From: Bacteroidales bacterium
GTDB lineage: Bacteria > Bacteroidota > Bacteroidia > Bacteroidales > UBA10428
Assembly (NCBI GenBank): GCA_016930375.1
Contig: JAFGGU010000039.1
Coordinates: 1 to 61,449, forward strand
Length of the DNA: 61,449 bases
Reading direction: 5' to 3'
Under the pieces are notes generated by a model that saw only the letters and a list, made by a program, of their open reading frames with translations, ran no database searches and was not told the origin of the DNA. The position numbers and the translations under genes were made by a program. Positions 44,085 through 52,855 of the stretch are shown piece after piece (position 1 is the first letter of the stretch; the number at the start of each line of letters is the position of its first letter).

Positions 44085-46658
44085 ATGGATGCTAAGTTCT
44101 CACAAAGAATAAAAGACGTACTTTCCTTTAGCAAAGAAGAAGCCATCCGACTCGGAAACAATGAAATAGCTCCGGAGCATCTTCTTCTTGGCATATTGCG
44201 TGAAGGCGAAGGGGTGGCTATTGATATTCTGGTTTCCCTGGGAGTTAATCTGTATCAGCTTAAGAAGGATATCGAGGTGATCATTACACCTGCCGGGCCC
44301 ATCAAAGTAACAGATTCGGAAAACATACCGCTGCTGAAGACCTCGGAAAGAATTCTGAAACTGGTTTACCTGGAGGCCAAATCCATGAAAAAGAATACGA
44401 TCGATACAGGTCATCTCCTCCTGGCCATCATCAAAGATGAGAATGCTCCTGTTTCAAGGGTCATGTTTGATCACAGCATTGATTACGAAAAAGTCCGCAG
44501 GGAATTACTGAATGAACATATGGCCGATTCGGAGGATAATGAACCCCGTTCGGATTACCCGCATGAAGATGATGAACCCATGGGAACATTCGGCTCCCAG
44601 GGCGGCAAGGGAAGCAATCCCGAATCGGGTGCCAAATCGAATTCCGACACGCCGGTTCTTGATAATTTCGGGGTTGACCTTACCAAGGCTGCCGAGGAAG
44701 ACCGGCTTGATCCGATAGTGGGTCGTGAAAAGGAGATTGAAAGGCTGGCCCAGATCCTGAGCCGCCGCAAGAAGAACAATCCTATTCTGATCGGCGAACC
44801 TGGCGTTGGTAAATCAGCTATCGTTGAAGGCCTTGCTTTGAGGATCATTCAAAAGAAGGTTTCCCGGGTACTTTTCGGTAAACGGGTGGTCACACTGGAC
44901 CTGGCTGCCATTGTCGCCGGAACAAAATACCGGGGACAGTTTGAAGAGCGCATGAAAGCCATACTCAATGAGCTTTCTAAAACTTCCAGCATCGTATTAT
45001 TCATTGATGAGATCCACACCATTGTCGGCGCTGGCGGCGCTACCGGGTCGCTCGATGCTGCCAACATGCTTAAACCTGCGCTTGCGCGCGGGGATATTCA
45101 GTGCATCGGTGCCACAACGCTCGATGAGTACCGGCAGCATATTGAAAAGGACGGAGCGCTGGAACGCCGTTTTCAAAAGGTCATGGTTGAACCTACCTCT
45201 CCTGAAGAAACCATTGAGATCCTGAACAATGTCAAGGAAAGATATGAAGACCACCACAACGTGATTTATACGCCGGAAGCGATTGATGCCTGTGTAAAGC
45301 TTACAAACAGGTACATTTCCGACAGGCATCTTCCCGATAAGGCCATTGATGCCCTGGATGAATCCGGTTCCAGGGTGCACATCTCCAATATCCATGTCCC
45401 GGAAAAAATCATTGAGCTGGAGAAACATATCGAAGAGACCAAAAAGGAGAAAATAAAAGCGGTTAAGAATCAGAATTTCGAAAAAGCCGCCAGTTTCAGG
45501 GATAAGGAAAAAGAATTCCTGGAAATGCTGGAGGATGAAAAACTGAAATGGGAAAAGGAATTGACCCGCAACCGCCAGGTGGTCGATGCGGATAAGGTGG
45601 CTGAAGTGGTGGCCATGATGACAGGCGTTCCGGTGCAGCGCATCGCACTTGAGGAAGGCCAGCGTCTGCTGAAAATGGGCCAGGAATTGAGAGGAAGTGT
45701 AATCGGACAGGATGAGGCCATTGAAAAAGTTGTGAAATCAATCCAGCGAAACCGGGCCGGACTGAAGGACCCGAATAAACCCATCGGCACGTTTATTTTT
45801 CTGGGCCCCACAGGGGTTGGAAAAACCCAGCTTGCCAAAGTCCTTGCCCAATACCTGTTTGATTCGCACAACAACCTGATCCGGATCGACATGAGCGAGT
45901 ACATGGAGAAATTCTCTGTGTCGCGACTGGTTGGCGCACCTCCGGGATATATCGGGTATGAAGAAGGCGGACAACTCACAGAAAAGGTCAGAAGACGTCC
46001 CTATTGTGTTGTTCTGCTGGATGAAATCGAAAAAGCCCACCCTGATGTGTACAACATCCTCCTGCAGGTTCTGGATGAAGGTCAGCTTACCGACAGCCTG
46101 GGCCGGCGCGTGGATTTCAGGAATACCATCGTGATCATGACATCCAACATCGGTACAAGGCAGCTGAAGGATTTTGGACAGGGTGTCGGTTTCACCACCA
46201 AAACAAAGCAGGAAACCTCCAATGAATATACGAGAAGTGTCATTCAAAACGCCCTGAAGAAAGCCTTTTCACCTGAGTTTCTGAATCGTATCGACGACGT
46301 GGTGATATTTAATACCCTCACCCGGGAAGATATTCACAAAATCATTGATATTGAACTGCAGGGGCTCTATAAACGAATACTGGCCATGGGCTTCCGCATA
46401 AAAATGACCGATACGGCAAAGGACTTTATCGCTGAAAAGGGTTATGATATTCAGTTTGGCGCCAGACCCCTGAAACGTGCCATTCAGAAATACCTCGAAG
46501 ATCCTATGGCTGAGGTGATTATTAAGTCAAATATGCAGGAAGGTGACACCATTGCCATCAGCTTTAACAAGAAGAAGGAAGAGGTGGCCATGAAGGTTGT
46601 TCACGTGGAAGAAGCTGCAGATGCCACATATACTGATACAGAAGAAACAGAGCAATAG
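44085..46658 (+). CDS. clpC: ATP-dependent Clp protease ATP-binding subunit ClpC
   Basis: An unfoldase of the HSP100 class that feeds substrates to ClpP. An N-terminal Clp repeat domain (NNEIAPEHLLLGILREGEG) is followed by an acidic linker near residues 145-190 (EDNEPRSDYPHEDDEP, then GGKGSN), longer than usual. First AAA module: Walker A GEPGVGKSA, Walker B VLFIDEIHTI. UVR-like middle domain (FEKAASFRDKEKEFLE). Second module: Walker A GPTGVGKTQ, Walker B VVLLDEIEKAHPD. The start is ATG 44085; GTG 44076 is in frame 9 bp upstream. The gene ends exactly where the rimO stop begins on the other strand (TAG then CTA, no gap). Confidence 0.96.
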   Translation: MDAKFSQRIKDVLSFSKEEAIRLGNNEIAPEHLLLGILREGEGVAIDILVSLGVNLYQLKKDIEVIITPAGPIKVTDSENIPLLKTSERILKLVYLEAKSMKKNTIDTGHLLLAIIKDENAPVSRVMFDHSIDYEKVRRELLNEHMADSEDNEPRSDYPHEDDEPMGTFGSQGGKGSNPESGAKSNSDTPVLDNFGVDLTKAAEEDRLDPIVGREKEIERLAQILSRRKKNNPILIGEPGVGKSAIVEGLALRIIQKKVSRVLFGKRVVTLDLAAIVAGTKYRGQFEERMKAILNELSKTSSIVLFIDEIHTIVGAGGATGSLDAANMLKPALARGDIQCIGATTLDEYRQHIEKDGALERRFQKVMVEPTSPEETIEILNNVKERYEDHHNVIYTPEAIDACVKLTNRYISDRHLPDKAIDALDESGSRVHISNIHVPEKIIELEKHIEETKKEKIKAVKNQNFEKAASFRDKEKEFLEMLEDEKLKWEKELTRNRQVVDADKVAEVVAMMTGVPVQRIALEEGQRLLKMGQELRGSVIGQDEAIEKVVKSIQRNRAGLKDPNKPIGTFIFLGPTGVGKTQLAKVLAQYLFDSHNNLIRIDMSEYMEKFSVSRLVGAPPGYIGYEEGGQLTEKVRRRPYCVVLLDEIEKAHPDVYNILLQVLDEGQLTDSLGRRVDFRNTIVIMTSNIGTRQLKDFGQGVGFTTKTKQETSNEYTRSVIQNALKKAFSPEFLNRIDDVVIFNTLTREDIHKIIDIELQGLYKRILAMGFRIKMTDTAKDFIAEKGYDIQFGARPLKRAIQKYLEDPMAEVIIKSNMQEGDTIAISFNKKKEEVAMKVVHVEEAADATYTDTEETEQ

Positions 46659-47972
46659 CTAAATTATCTCGGCGAATAAATCAAAATCCTCGGCGCCTGT
46701 AATCCTTACCTGGTAGAAATTGCCCTGTTTAAGCTCAATTCCCCGCGCGGGAATGAGGATTTCATTATCTACCTCAGGAGAGTCGGAGGAAGTTCGGCCT
46801 ATGTAGTACTCCCCTTCCCTACCGTCAATCAATACTTTAAATGAACTCCCTATTTTGCTTACATTCAATTTTTTAGATATTGATTGCTGAAGGTGCATCA
46901 GTGCATCGGCCCGTTCTTTTTTGACCTTTTCAGGTATCCGGTCTTTCAGGTTCAGGGAACCCCAGGTGTCCTCTTCTTCGGAATACGTAAAAACTCCGAG
47001 GCGGTCAAATTCAACCTGTTCCACAAAGTCCCTGAGCGTTCTGAAATCTTTTTCGGTCTCCCCGGGATGTCCTGTCATCAAGGTAGTTCTCAAAGCGATA
47101 TCCGGCAATTCCTTCCTGATGTAATCGATCAGTTCATAGTTCTGTTTACGGCTGTGCCCCCTGCGCATCTTCTTCAGAACAGCATCACTGTTGTGCTGAA
47201 AAGGAATATCAAGGTACCTGCAGATCTTCTCATGATCCTTCATGATACCGATGACTTCCTTTGGAAAGCCGGCCGGATAAGCGTAATGCAATCGGATCCA
47301 TGCAATGCCGCTGATATCGCACAGTGCCCTCAGCAAGTCAGGTAATGCCTGCTTTTTATAAATATCTATCCCATAAGATGTCAGATCCTGGGCGATCAGT
47401 ATGAGCTCCCTGACGCCTTTAGCTGCCAAAGCGCGTGCTTCGTCCACAAGATATTCATGGGGAACGGATTTATGCCTGCCACGGATCAGGGGAATAGCGC
47501 AAAATGAGCACTTTCTGTCGCATCCTTCGGAAATCTTCAGATAGGCATAATGTCCCGGCGTTGTCAATACGCGCTCTCCCGGCAAAGGAGGCTTATAAGT
47601 TAAATCAAGATGTTTAATGATCGATTCTAAATCATTAACACCAAAATACTTATCCACATCGGGGATTTCCTTCTCAAGATCCTTTTTGTAACGTTCCGAC
47701 AGGCAGCCCATCACATAAACCCGGTGGATCAGTCCCGACTCCCTGGCCCTGATATATCGCAGGATCGTATCAATGGATTCCTGCTTGGCATCCTGGATGA
47801 ACCCGCAGGTGTTGATAATGACAGTTTCCGCATCAAAGGATTCATCATTGTGCCTGATTAAAAGCCGGTTTGATTCAATTTGTTTCAGCAGGTATTCCGA
47901 ATCCACGATATTCTTGGAGCAACCCAGCGTAACTACGTTGACAATTTTCTTTTTGACTGGTCTGCCTGGCAT
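46659..47972 (-). CDS. rimO: Ribosomal protein S12 methylthiotransferase RimO
   Basis: A 437-residue radical SAM enzyme that adds a methylthio group to an Asp of ribosomal protein S12. Motifs: MTTase N-terminal domain GCSKNIVDSE with cluster cysteines, radical SAM CDRKCSFCAIP, and a C-terminal TRAM domain. The reading frame extends to 48065, but ATG 47972 is chosen as it follows the stop of the upstream permease by 8 bp and directly precedes the conserved beginning. So rimO is transcribed after the permease; ftsY lies upstream of that, as in related genomes where ftsY and rimO are neighbours. Confidence 0.95.
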   Translation of the reverse strand: MPGRPVKKKIVNVVTLGCSKNIVDSEYLLKQIESNRLLIRHNDESFDAETVIINTCGFIQDAKQESIDTILRYIRARESGLIHRVYVMGCLSERYKKDLEKEIPDVDKYFGVNDLESIIKHLDLTYKPPLPGERVLTTPGHYAYLKISEGCDRKCSFCAIPLIRGRHKSVPHEYLVDEARALAAKGVRELILIAQDLTSYGIDIYKKQALPDLLRALCDISGIAWIRLHYAYPAGFPKEVIGIMKDHEKICRYLDIPFQHNSDAVLKKMRRGHSRKQNYELIDYIRKELPDIALRTTLMTGHPGETEKDFRTLRDFVEQVEFDRLGVFTYSEEEDTWGSLNLKDRIPEKVKKERADALMHLQQSISKKLNVSKIGSSFKVLIDGREGEYYIGRTSSDSPEVDNEILIPARGIELKQGNFYQVRITGAEDFDLFAEII

Positions 47973-47980
47973 GTCGGGAA

Positions 47981-49423
47981 TTATTTCGCCAGCTTGCTGT
48001 GGCGTTTGCTGTAAAAGAAATATATCAGAAGTCCGATGGCCATCCAGATCAGCAGTCGTTCCCATGTTTCCCAGGGCAGACTGATCATTTGAAGCAGGCA
48101 GATGGTGGCACCCGCAATCGGCACCAAAGGTACAAGCGGCGTTTTGAAGGGCCGGGGCACATCAGGCCTTGTCTTTCTGAGCACCAGTATGCTGATGCAC
48201 ACTATGGTAAAGGCCAGCAGAGTGCCAATGGATACCAGTTCGCTGAGGATGTTAATGGGAAGTACACCGGCAATAAAGCAGGAAACAATGCCTGTGAGTA
48301 TGGTGGTCACATAGGGGGTTCTGAAACGGGGGTGAACCTTGGCGAAGCTTTTCGGAAGCAAACCGTCCTTGGCCATGGTATAAAAGATCCTGGGTTGGCC
48401 GAGAAGCATCACCAGTATCACGGAACTCAATCCGGCAATAGCGCCGATCTTGATGAGCGGGCGAAGCCATAGCAAAGCATTGCCGGTCTTATCAATGGCC
48501 ATTGCCAGGGGTGCCGGAACATTCAGTTCGGCATAGGGTACGATGCCGGTTAGTACACCCGATACAAGTACATAGAGTATGGTGCATATGAGCAGCGACC
48601 CGAGAATTCCGATCGGCATATCCCGCTGCGGGTTTTTAGCCTCCTGTGCCGCGGTGGAAACTGCATCAAATCCGATATAGGCGAAAAAGATAACTGCGGC
48701 ACCGCGTAATACCCCTGAAAAACCAAATTTACCGAATTCACCAGTGTTGGGAGGAATGAAAGGATGCCAGTTGGAAGTGTCAATGAACGACAGGCCAAAA
48801 CCGATAAACAGCAAAATAACAATGACTTTGATGAAGACAATGATATTGTTTAATCCGGCTGATTCCCTGATGCCGATGACAAGCAATGTCGATAGAAGGG
48901 CAACAATGAAGACGGCTGGGAAATTGATGATACTTCCCGTAAGGATCCAGCCCTGTCCCTTGATGAAATCGACCGGCGCATTGCAAAGTTGCGTGGGGAT
49001 ATTGATATTGTAATCGTGCAGGAAGCTGACCATATATCCCGACCAGCCAACGGCAACGGTGGAGGACGCGAACAGGTATTCAAGGATGAGGTCCCACCCT
49101 ATAATCCAGGCTATAAACTCACCCAGCGTGGCATAGGCATAAGTGTAAGCGCTTCCTGAAATAGGTATCATGGAAGCAAACTCGGCATAGCATAAACCCG
49201 CGAAAACACAACCGGCGGCAGATATTATAAAAGAAAGTACCAGTGCCGGACCTGCATAATTGGCGGCCACAGTTCCTGTAAGAACAAAAATTCCGGTTCC
49301 GATAATGGCACCGATGCCCAGGGTAACCAGACTGGCGCCGCCAAGCGCTCTTTTTAATCCGTGCTCCTTGTCCGATGCATCTGCCAGTAGTTGATTGATG
49401 GGCTTTGTCCTGAATAATTGCAT
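47981..49423 (-). CDS. APC-superfamily amino acid permease (CAT/YfnA type), copy 2
   Basis: A 480-residue inner-membrane transporter with about 12 spans; signature GTGIFVLTGTVAANYAGPA in the first span and GFDAVSTAAQEAKNPQRDMP later, near GQPRIFYTMAKDGLLP. Closely related to the permease at 17663-19378 but shorter in the loop after span 3. It probably moves cationic or other amino acids with protons; substrate unresolved. It has a -7 element (49456-49463) and lies directly before rimO, an unusual pairing that may reflect insertion between ftsY and rimO. Confidence 0.92.
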   Translation of the reverse strand: MQLFRTKPINQLLADASDKEHGLKRALGGASLVTLGIGAIIGTGIFVLTGTVAANYAGPALVLSFIISAAGCVFAGLCYAEFASMIPISGSAYTYAYATLGEFIAWIIGWDLILEYLFASSTVAVGWSGYMVSFLHDYNINIPTQLCNAPVDFIKGQGWILTGSIINFPAVFIVALLSTLLVIGIRESAGLNNIIVFIKVIVILLFIGFGLSFIDTSNWHPFIPPNTGEFGKFGFSGVLRGAAVIFFAYIGFDAVSTAAQEAKNPQRDMPIGILGSLLICTILYVLVSGVLTGIVPYAELNVPAPLAMAIDKTGNALLWLRPLIKIGAIAGLSSVILVMLLGQPRIFYTMAKDGLLPKSFAKVHPRFRTPYVTTILTGIVSCFIAGVLPINILSELVSIGTLLAFTIVCISILVLRKTRPDVPRPFKTPLVPLVPIAGATICLLQMISLPWETWERLLIWMAIGLLIYFFYSKRHSKLAK

Positions 49424-49455
49424 AGAAATGGCTTTAATGTGTCACATGAACACAT

Positions 49456-49463
49456 CAAATATA
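49456..49463 (-). promoter_or_regulatory. -7 promoter element of the permease-rimO unit
   Basis: TATATTTG on the minus strand, 33 bp before the permease ATG. It gives rimO a promoter independent of ftsY. Confidence 0.5.
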
Positions 49464-49523
49464 TTCTTTCTTGGGATAAATCGGATATTTTGACGAAAAA
49501 AACAAGGAGATGACAGGGGATAA

Positions 49524-50486
49524 TCAGGAATCACTGCTGGAAAAAAGTGTCTCGACAAATTCCTTTTTGTCAAACAACTGCAAGTCTTCCAGTTTCTCAC
49601 CAATGCCAATATAACGAACCGGGATTTTAAACTGATCGGAGATTCCGATTACAACCCCGCCTTTGGCAGTTCCATCAAGTTTGGTTACTGCCATGGCATT
49701 TACCTGGGTGGCCTCGGTGAACTGGCGGGCCTGTTCAAAGGCATTTTGTCCCGTAGAACCGTCGAGTATCAGCAAAACCTCATGGGGTGCATCGGGGATA
49801 ACTTTCTGGATCACCCGTTTTATTTTGGTAAGTTCATTCATCAGGTTGGCCTTGTTGTGAAGCCGGCCTGCAGTGTCAACAATCACCACATCATACTGAT
49901 TTGATTTGGCCGAGGTAACCGTATCAAAAGCCACCGAAGCAGGATCGCTTCCCATTTGCTGTTTGATAATGGGGACCCCCACCCGTTCCGCCCAAATGGA
50001 AAGCTGGTCAGCAGCAGCAGCCCTGAAAGTATCGGCTGCACCCAGGATAACCCGCTTGCCTGCTTTTTTGAATTGCCAGGCCAGTTTGCCGATTGTAGTG
50101 GTTTTTCCTACTCCGTTTACGCCAACCACCATGATAACATAGGGTTTTTGAGCCAGTGGCGAAGAGAAATCAGAGCCATCCTCCGTTTTGTTTTCTTCCA
50201 GCAGGGAACTGACCTCTTCCCGAAGGATCCGGTTAAGCTCCTCCGTATTCATATAGCGTTCACGCAAAACTCTGGCCTGAAGCCTTTCAATAATGCGCAA
50301 GGTAGTATCAACGCCTACATCCGATGATATCAGGGCTTCTTCGAGATTATCAAGCACCTCATCATCTACCTGTGATTTGCCCATGATGGCCCTGGACAAT
50401 CTTTTTATCACATTCTCCTTGGTTTTTTCCAGGCCGCGGTTTAAATCTTCCTTGCTTTGTTTGCCGAATAAACCAAAAATTGCCAT
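49524..50486 (-). CDS. ftsY: Signal recognition particle receptor FtsY
   Basis: A 320-residue GTPase that docks SRP-ribosome complexes at the membrane for co-translational insertion. Motifs: helical N domain, G1 GVNGVGKTTT, insertion and G3 DTAGRLHNK, G4 TKLDGTAKGG. It lacks the long acidic A domain of E. coli FtsY, as usual in this phylum. It lies at the end of the series rpmB, rpmG, DUF4295, ftsY, with a terminator-like hairpin 26 bp before its start. Confidence 0.96.
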   Translation of the reverse strand: MAIFGLFGKQSKEDLNRGLEKTKENVIKRLSRAIMGKSQVDDEVLDNLEEALISSDVGVDTTLRIIERLQARVLRERYMNTEELNRILREEVSSLLEENKTEDGSDFSSPLAQKPYVIMVVGVNGVGKTTTIGKLAWQFKKAGKRVILGAADTFRAAAADQLSIWAERVGVPIIKQQMGSDPASVAFDTVTSAKSNQYDVVIVDTAGRLHNKANLMNELTKIKRVIQKVIPDAPHEVLLILDGSTGQNAFEQARQFTEATQVNAMAVTKLDGTAKGGVVIGISDQFKIPVRYIGIGEKLEDLQLFDKKEFVETLFSSSDS

Positions 50487-50511
50487 AGTCGGGGTTTGTT
50501 GTGTATTGTTC

Positions 50512-50547
50512 AGAAAAAAAATGGCTTTCTTTATCCAAAGAAAGCCA
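50512..50547 (-). terminator. Terminator-like hairpin between the DUF4295 gene and ftsY
   Basis: TGGCTTTCTTT and AAAGAAAGCCA form a perfect 11-bp stem with loop ATCC (50522-50547), followed on the minus strand by a run of seven or eight T (plus-strand A at 50514-50521). It would end the ribosomal transcript, leaving ftsY dependent on read-through or an unseen promoter; five T on the other side make it potentially bidirectional. Confidence 0.8.
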
Positions 50548-50570
50548 GTTTTTCAGGATCCCTGAAGATC

Positions 50571-50726
50571 TTATTTTTCTCCGAAATAGTCCTTGATATG
50601 ATCTACATGGACCATTTCTTCCTTGTAAAGGTAAGCACCCGATTTGGGCGATTTTACCATCTTGATGCATTTGGCAAACGTCTTACCGGTTCCTGTCTTT
50701 AATGTTGCAATTACTTTCTTTGCCAT
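50571..50726 (-). CDS. DUF4295-family small basic protein
   Basis: A 51-residue basic protein starting MAKKVIATLKTGTGKTFAK and ending KDYFGEK. It matches the DUF4295 family found in Bacteroidota between rpmG and ftsY. Location beside ribosomal protein genes and many lysines suggest ribosome or RNA binding; function not established. It starts 6 bp after the rpmG stop. Confidence 0.88.
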   Translation of the reverse strand: MAKKVIATLKTGTGKTFAKCIKMVKSPKSGAYLYKEEMVHVDHIKDYFGEK

Positions 50727-50732
50727 GACGTA

Positions 50733-50915
50733 TTATTTTATTTCTTTATGTACAGTGACCTTCTTCAAAACAGGGTTGTACTTCTTCAATTCCAATCTTT
50801 CAGGTGTGTTCTTTCTGTTCTTGGTGGTGATGTAACGTGACATTCCAGGTTTCCCACTGGTTTTGTGTTCCGTGCACTCAAGTATTACCTGTACTCTGTT
50901 ACCTTTTTTTGCCAT
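50733..50915 (-). CDS. rpmG: 50S ribosomal protein L33
   Basis: 60 residues, a structural protein of the large subunit. Begins [17 protein letters not shown] and ends HKEIK. The four zinc-binding cysteines of the C+ form are absent (only one Cys remains), so it is the zinc-free type. The spacing to rpmB upstream is 18 bp and to DUF4295 is 6 bp, one transcript. Confidence 0.95.
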   Translation of the reverse strand: MAKKGNRVQVILECTEHKTSGKPGMSRYITTKNRKNTPERLELKKYNPVLKKVTVHKEIK

Positions 50916-50933
50916 ATCCTGATGTGCTTTGTG

Positions 50934-51176
50934 TTAAAAACTTTTTATGAACCCTTTTGACTTTGCATCTTCAAGAGCCTTTTTCAGTCCGACCTTATTG
51001 ATAAACCTGATCCCGGCAGCAGAAACCCTCAGATTGATCCAACGGTTTTCTTCCTGCAGGAAAAGCTTCTTATCAAACAGGTTTACTTCAAAAGTTCTTT
51101 TGGTCCTGCGTTTGGAATGCGATACATTATTTCCAACCATTGCAGTTTTTCCTGTAATCTGACAAATTCTTGACAT
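50934..51176 (-). CDS. rpmB: 50S ribosomal protein L28
   Basis: 80 residues from ATG 51176, beginning [20 protein letters not shown], followed by [13 protein letters not shown] and [13 protein letters not shown]. The open frame goes farther upstream to 51272, but the conserved start and length of L28 (about 80) fix 51176. First gene of the rpmB-rpmG-DUF4295 unit; a weak -7-like GTTCTTTG lies about 40 bp upstream. Confidence 0.96.
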   Translation of the reverse strand: MSRICQITGKTAMVGNNVSHSKRRTKRTFEVNLFDKKLFLQEENRWINLRVSAAGIRFINKVGLKKALEDAKSKGFIKSF

Positions 51177-51262
51177 TTCTAAATCAGTTTTTTCGCTTTC
51201 TAAAAACAGGTTGCAAAGAACGTTATTTTTTTTTAAAAATTCAAGTATACCCTTAAAAATAT

Positions 51263-52510
51263 TTATAAACAATCCATTATCTCTTCTCTTAACATGAAAA
51301 GCGCTGCTATGGCAGCCTTTTGCATATTTCTGCCACGTTCTTCCCCAAAGTTATGGACACGGGAGATGATTCTTTTTTTGGAAGCCACCGCAATCCAGGT
51401 TGTTCCAACGGGCTTTTCCGGGGTACCGCCTGTGGGGCCAGCAATACCGCTGACAGCGATGGCAAATTCGGATTGGTACCGGTTTCTTATACCTTCTGCC
51501 ATCTGTTCCACAACAGCCTGGCTGACTGCGCCATTCATTAAAATGGTGTAAGGACTAACACTTAAATCTGTTGTTTTAACATCGTTGGAATAGGCCACGA
51601 TACCTCCTTTATAGTAAGCAGAAGAACCAGGCACCGAGGTTATCAGCAAACTGATCATTCCTCCCGTGCAACTTTCAGCCAACGACAATGATAAATTATT
51701 TTCTTTCAGTAATTTACCTATAATTACTTCAAGTTTATCATCATTATACCCAAAAATGTGTTTACCGATTATGCTTTTAAGCTTTACCACTTCAGCATCC
51801 ATGGCAATTGTCAATGCTTCAGCATCCCCGGTGGTTTTACCGGTCAACCTTAACCTGAGCAGTCCGGGTGATGGCAGATAAGCCAGTTTTATGTTGCCGG
51901 GCAGACTGTTTTCCCAGTCGTTTATCACGGTAGCCATTTCCGATTCCGGAACTCCGTGGGTCAGCACTGTGGTATGCCGGATGGTCGGCAAAGTAAACCT
52001 TTGCCTGAGCCTGGGTTCAATTTCCTCCCTGAAGATGGCTTTCATTTCATAAGGAACACCTGGCAAGGAAATGAAAACCCTACCCTCTTTCTTAAACCAC
52101 ATGCCCTGGGCTGTACCTGCAGTGTTGCGAAGGATCTCGCAATTGTCGGGAAGCTCAGCCTGTTTTTTATTCCGTTCATTCACCACCACGCCGCGCGAAG
52201 CCAGAAGCGATTCAATCTGCTCAATAACAGCAGGGACTGTTACCAATTTGGATCCGAAATAATCGGCTAGGGCTGGTTTGGTTATATCATCACTTGTAGG
52301 GCCCAAACCACCGGTCGATATAATCAGTTCGGCACGCAATGCGGCATCGTCAAAAGCCTTGATAATGCTTTCACGCTTATCAGCAACTGATGTTATCTGA
52401 ATTACGGATATGCCAAGTTTATTTAGCTCTGTGGCAAGATACGCGGAATTGGTATCCACAACCTGCCCGATGAGAATCTCATCGCCTATGGTGATTAGTT
52501 CAGCATTCAA
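51263..52510 (-). CDS. cinA: CinA: competence/damage-inducible protein with PncC domain
   Basis: A 415-residue two-domain protein. Residues 1-165 are a MoCF-like domain ([30 protein letters not shown]) with ADP-ribose pyrophosphatase-type activity in known members; residues about 255-415 are the nicotinamide-nucleotide amidase PncC domain ([34 protein letters not shown]). Start is TTG 52510: conserved residues begin at once and a stop lies upstream in frame. The start codon directly adjoins a tandem 8-bp repeat. Confidence 0.94.
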   Translation of the reverse strand: MNAELITIGDEILIGQVVDTNSAYLATELNKLGISVIQITSVADKRESIIKAFDDAALRAELIISTGGLGPTSDDITKPALADYFGSKLVTVPAVIEQIESLLASRGVVVNERNKKQAELPDNCEILRNTAGTAQGMWFKKEGRVFISLPGVPYEMKAIFREEIEPRLRQRFTLPTIRHTTVLTHGVPESEMATVINDWENSLPGNIKLAYLPSPGLLRLRLTGKTTGDAEALTIAMDAEVVKLKSIIGKHIFGYNDDKLEVIIGKLLKENNLSLSLAESCTGGMISLLITSVPGSSAYYKGGIVAYSNDVKTTDLSVSPYTILMNGAVSQAVVEQMAEGIRNRYQSEFAIAVSGIAGPTGGTPEKPVGTTWIAVASKKRIISRVHNFGEERGRNMQKAAIAALFMLREEIMDCL

Positions 52511-52548
52511 ATCATCAAATCATCAAATCATCAAATCATCAAATCAAC
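52509..52548. repeat. Tandem 8-bp repeat beside the cinA start
   Basis: Five units of AAATCATC (the last AAATCAAC) in a row. The unit is not a multiple of three and abuts the TTG start of cinA, so slipped-strand change in copy number could alter leader length and start context. Confidence 0.9.
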
Positions 52549-52559
52549 AAATAAAACTG

Positions 52560-52632
52560 AGCGGCAAATGGGTCTCGAACCCACGACCTTGAGCTTGGGA
52601 AGCTCACGCTCTACCAACTGAGCTACTGCCGC
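52560..52632 (-). tRNA. tRNA-Gly (CCC)
   Basis: Cloverleaf of 73 bases: acceptor GCGGCAG/TTGCCGC with a terminal G-U, D arm AGTTGGTA, anticodon stem TGAGC/GCTCA with loop TTCCCAA (anticodon CCC), T loop TTCGAGA. Discriminator T, no encoded CCA. Confidence 0.95.
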
Positions 52633-52645
52633 ATAAATCAATCTG

Positions 52646-52719
52646 AGCCTCTCAGGGGATTTGAACCCCCGACCTGCGGTTTACGAAACCGCCGCTCTGA
52701 CCAGCTGAGCTAAAGAGGC
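52646..52719 (-). tRNA. tRNA-Thr (CGU)
   Basis: Cloverleaf of 74 bases: acceptor GCCTCTT/GAGAGGC, anticodon stem GCGGT/ACCGC with loop TTCGTAA (anticodon CGU, codon ACG), T loop TTCAAAT. No encoded CCA. Lies 13 bp upstream of tRNA-Gly on the same strand, so both are likely one transcript. Confidence 0.95.
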
Positions 52720-52741
52720 GTCTCATTTCGTTCAGGGGTGA

Positions 52742-52749
52742 CAAAAATA
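52742..52749 (-). promoter_or_regulatory. -7 promoter element of the tRNA pair
   Basis: TATTTTTG on the minus strand, 22 bp before the tRNA-Thr 5' end. It could also drive cinA, which follows the tRNAs. Confidence 0.5.
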
Positions 52750-52855
52750 TAAATAATAGTTTATTGAACAATGGAAGAGCAATAAAAAAGATACCGGATA
52801 CTCGTCCCAAATCTCATTTCCCAAATCCCACTCATTACTCGTCACTCTTCACCCA

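Noticed and set aside
47973..48065. Longer N-terminus of RimO
   Set aside because: It overlaps the permease gene on the same strand and is not conserved-looking; ATG 47972 sits 8 bp after the permease stop.
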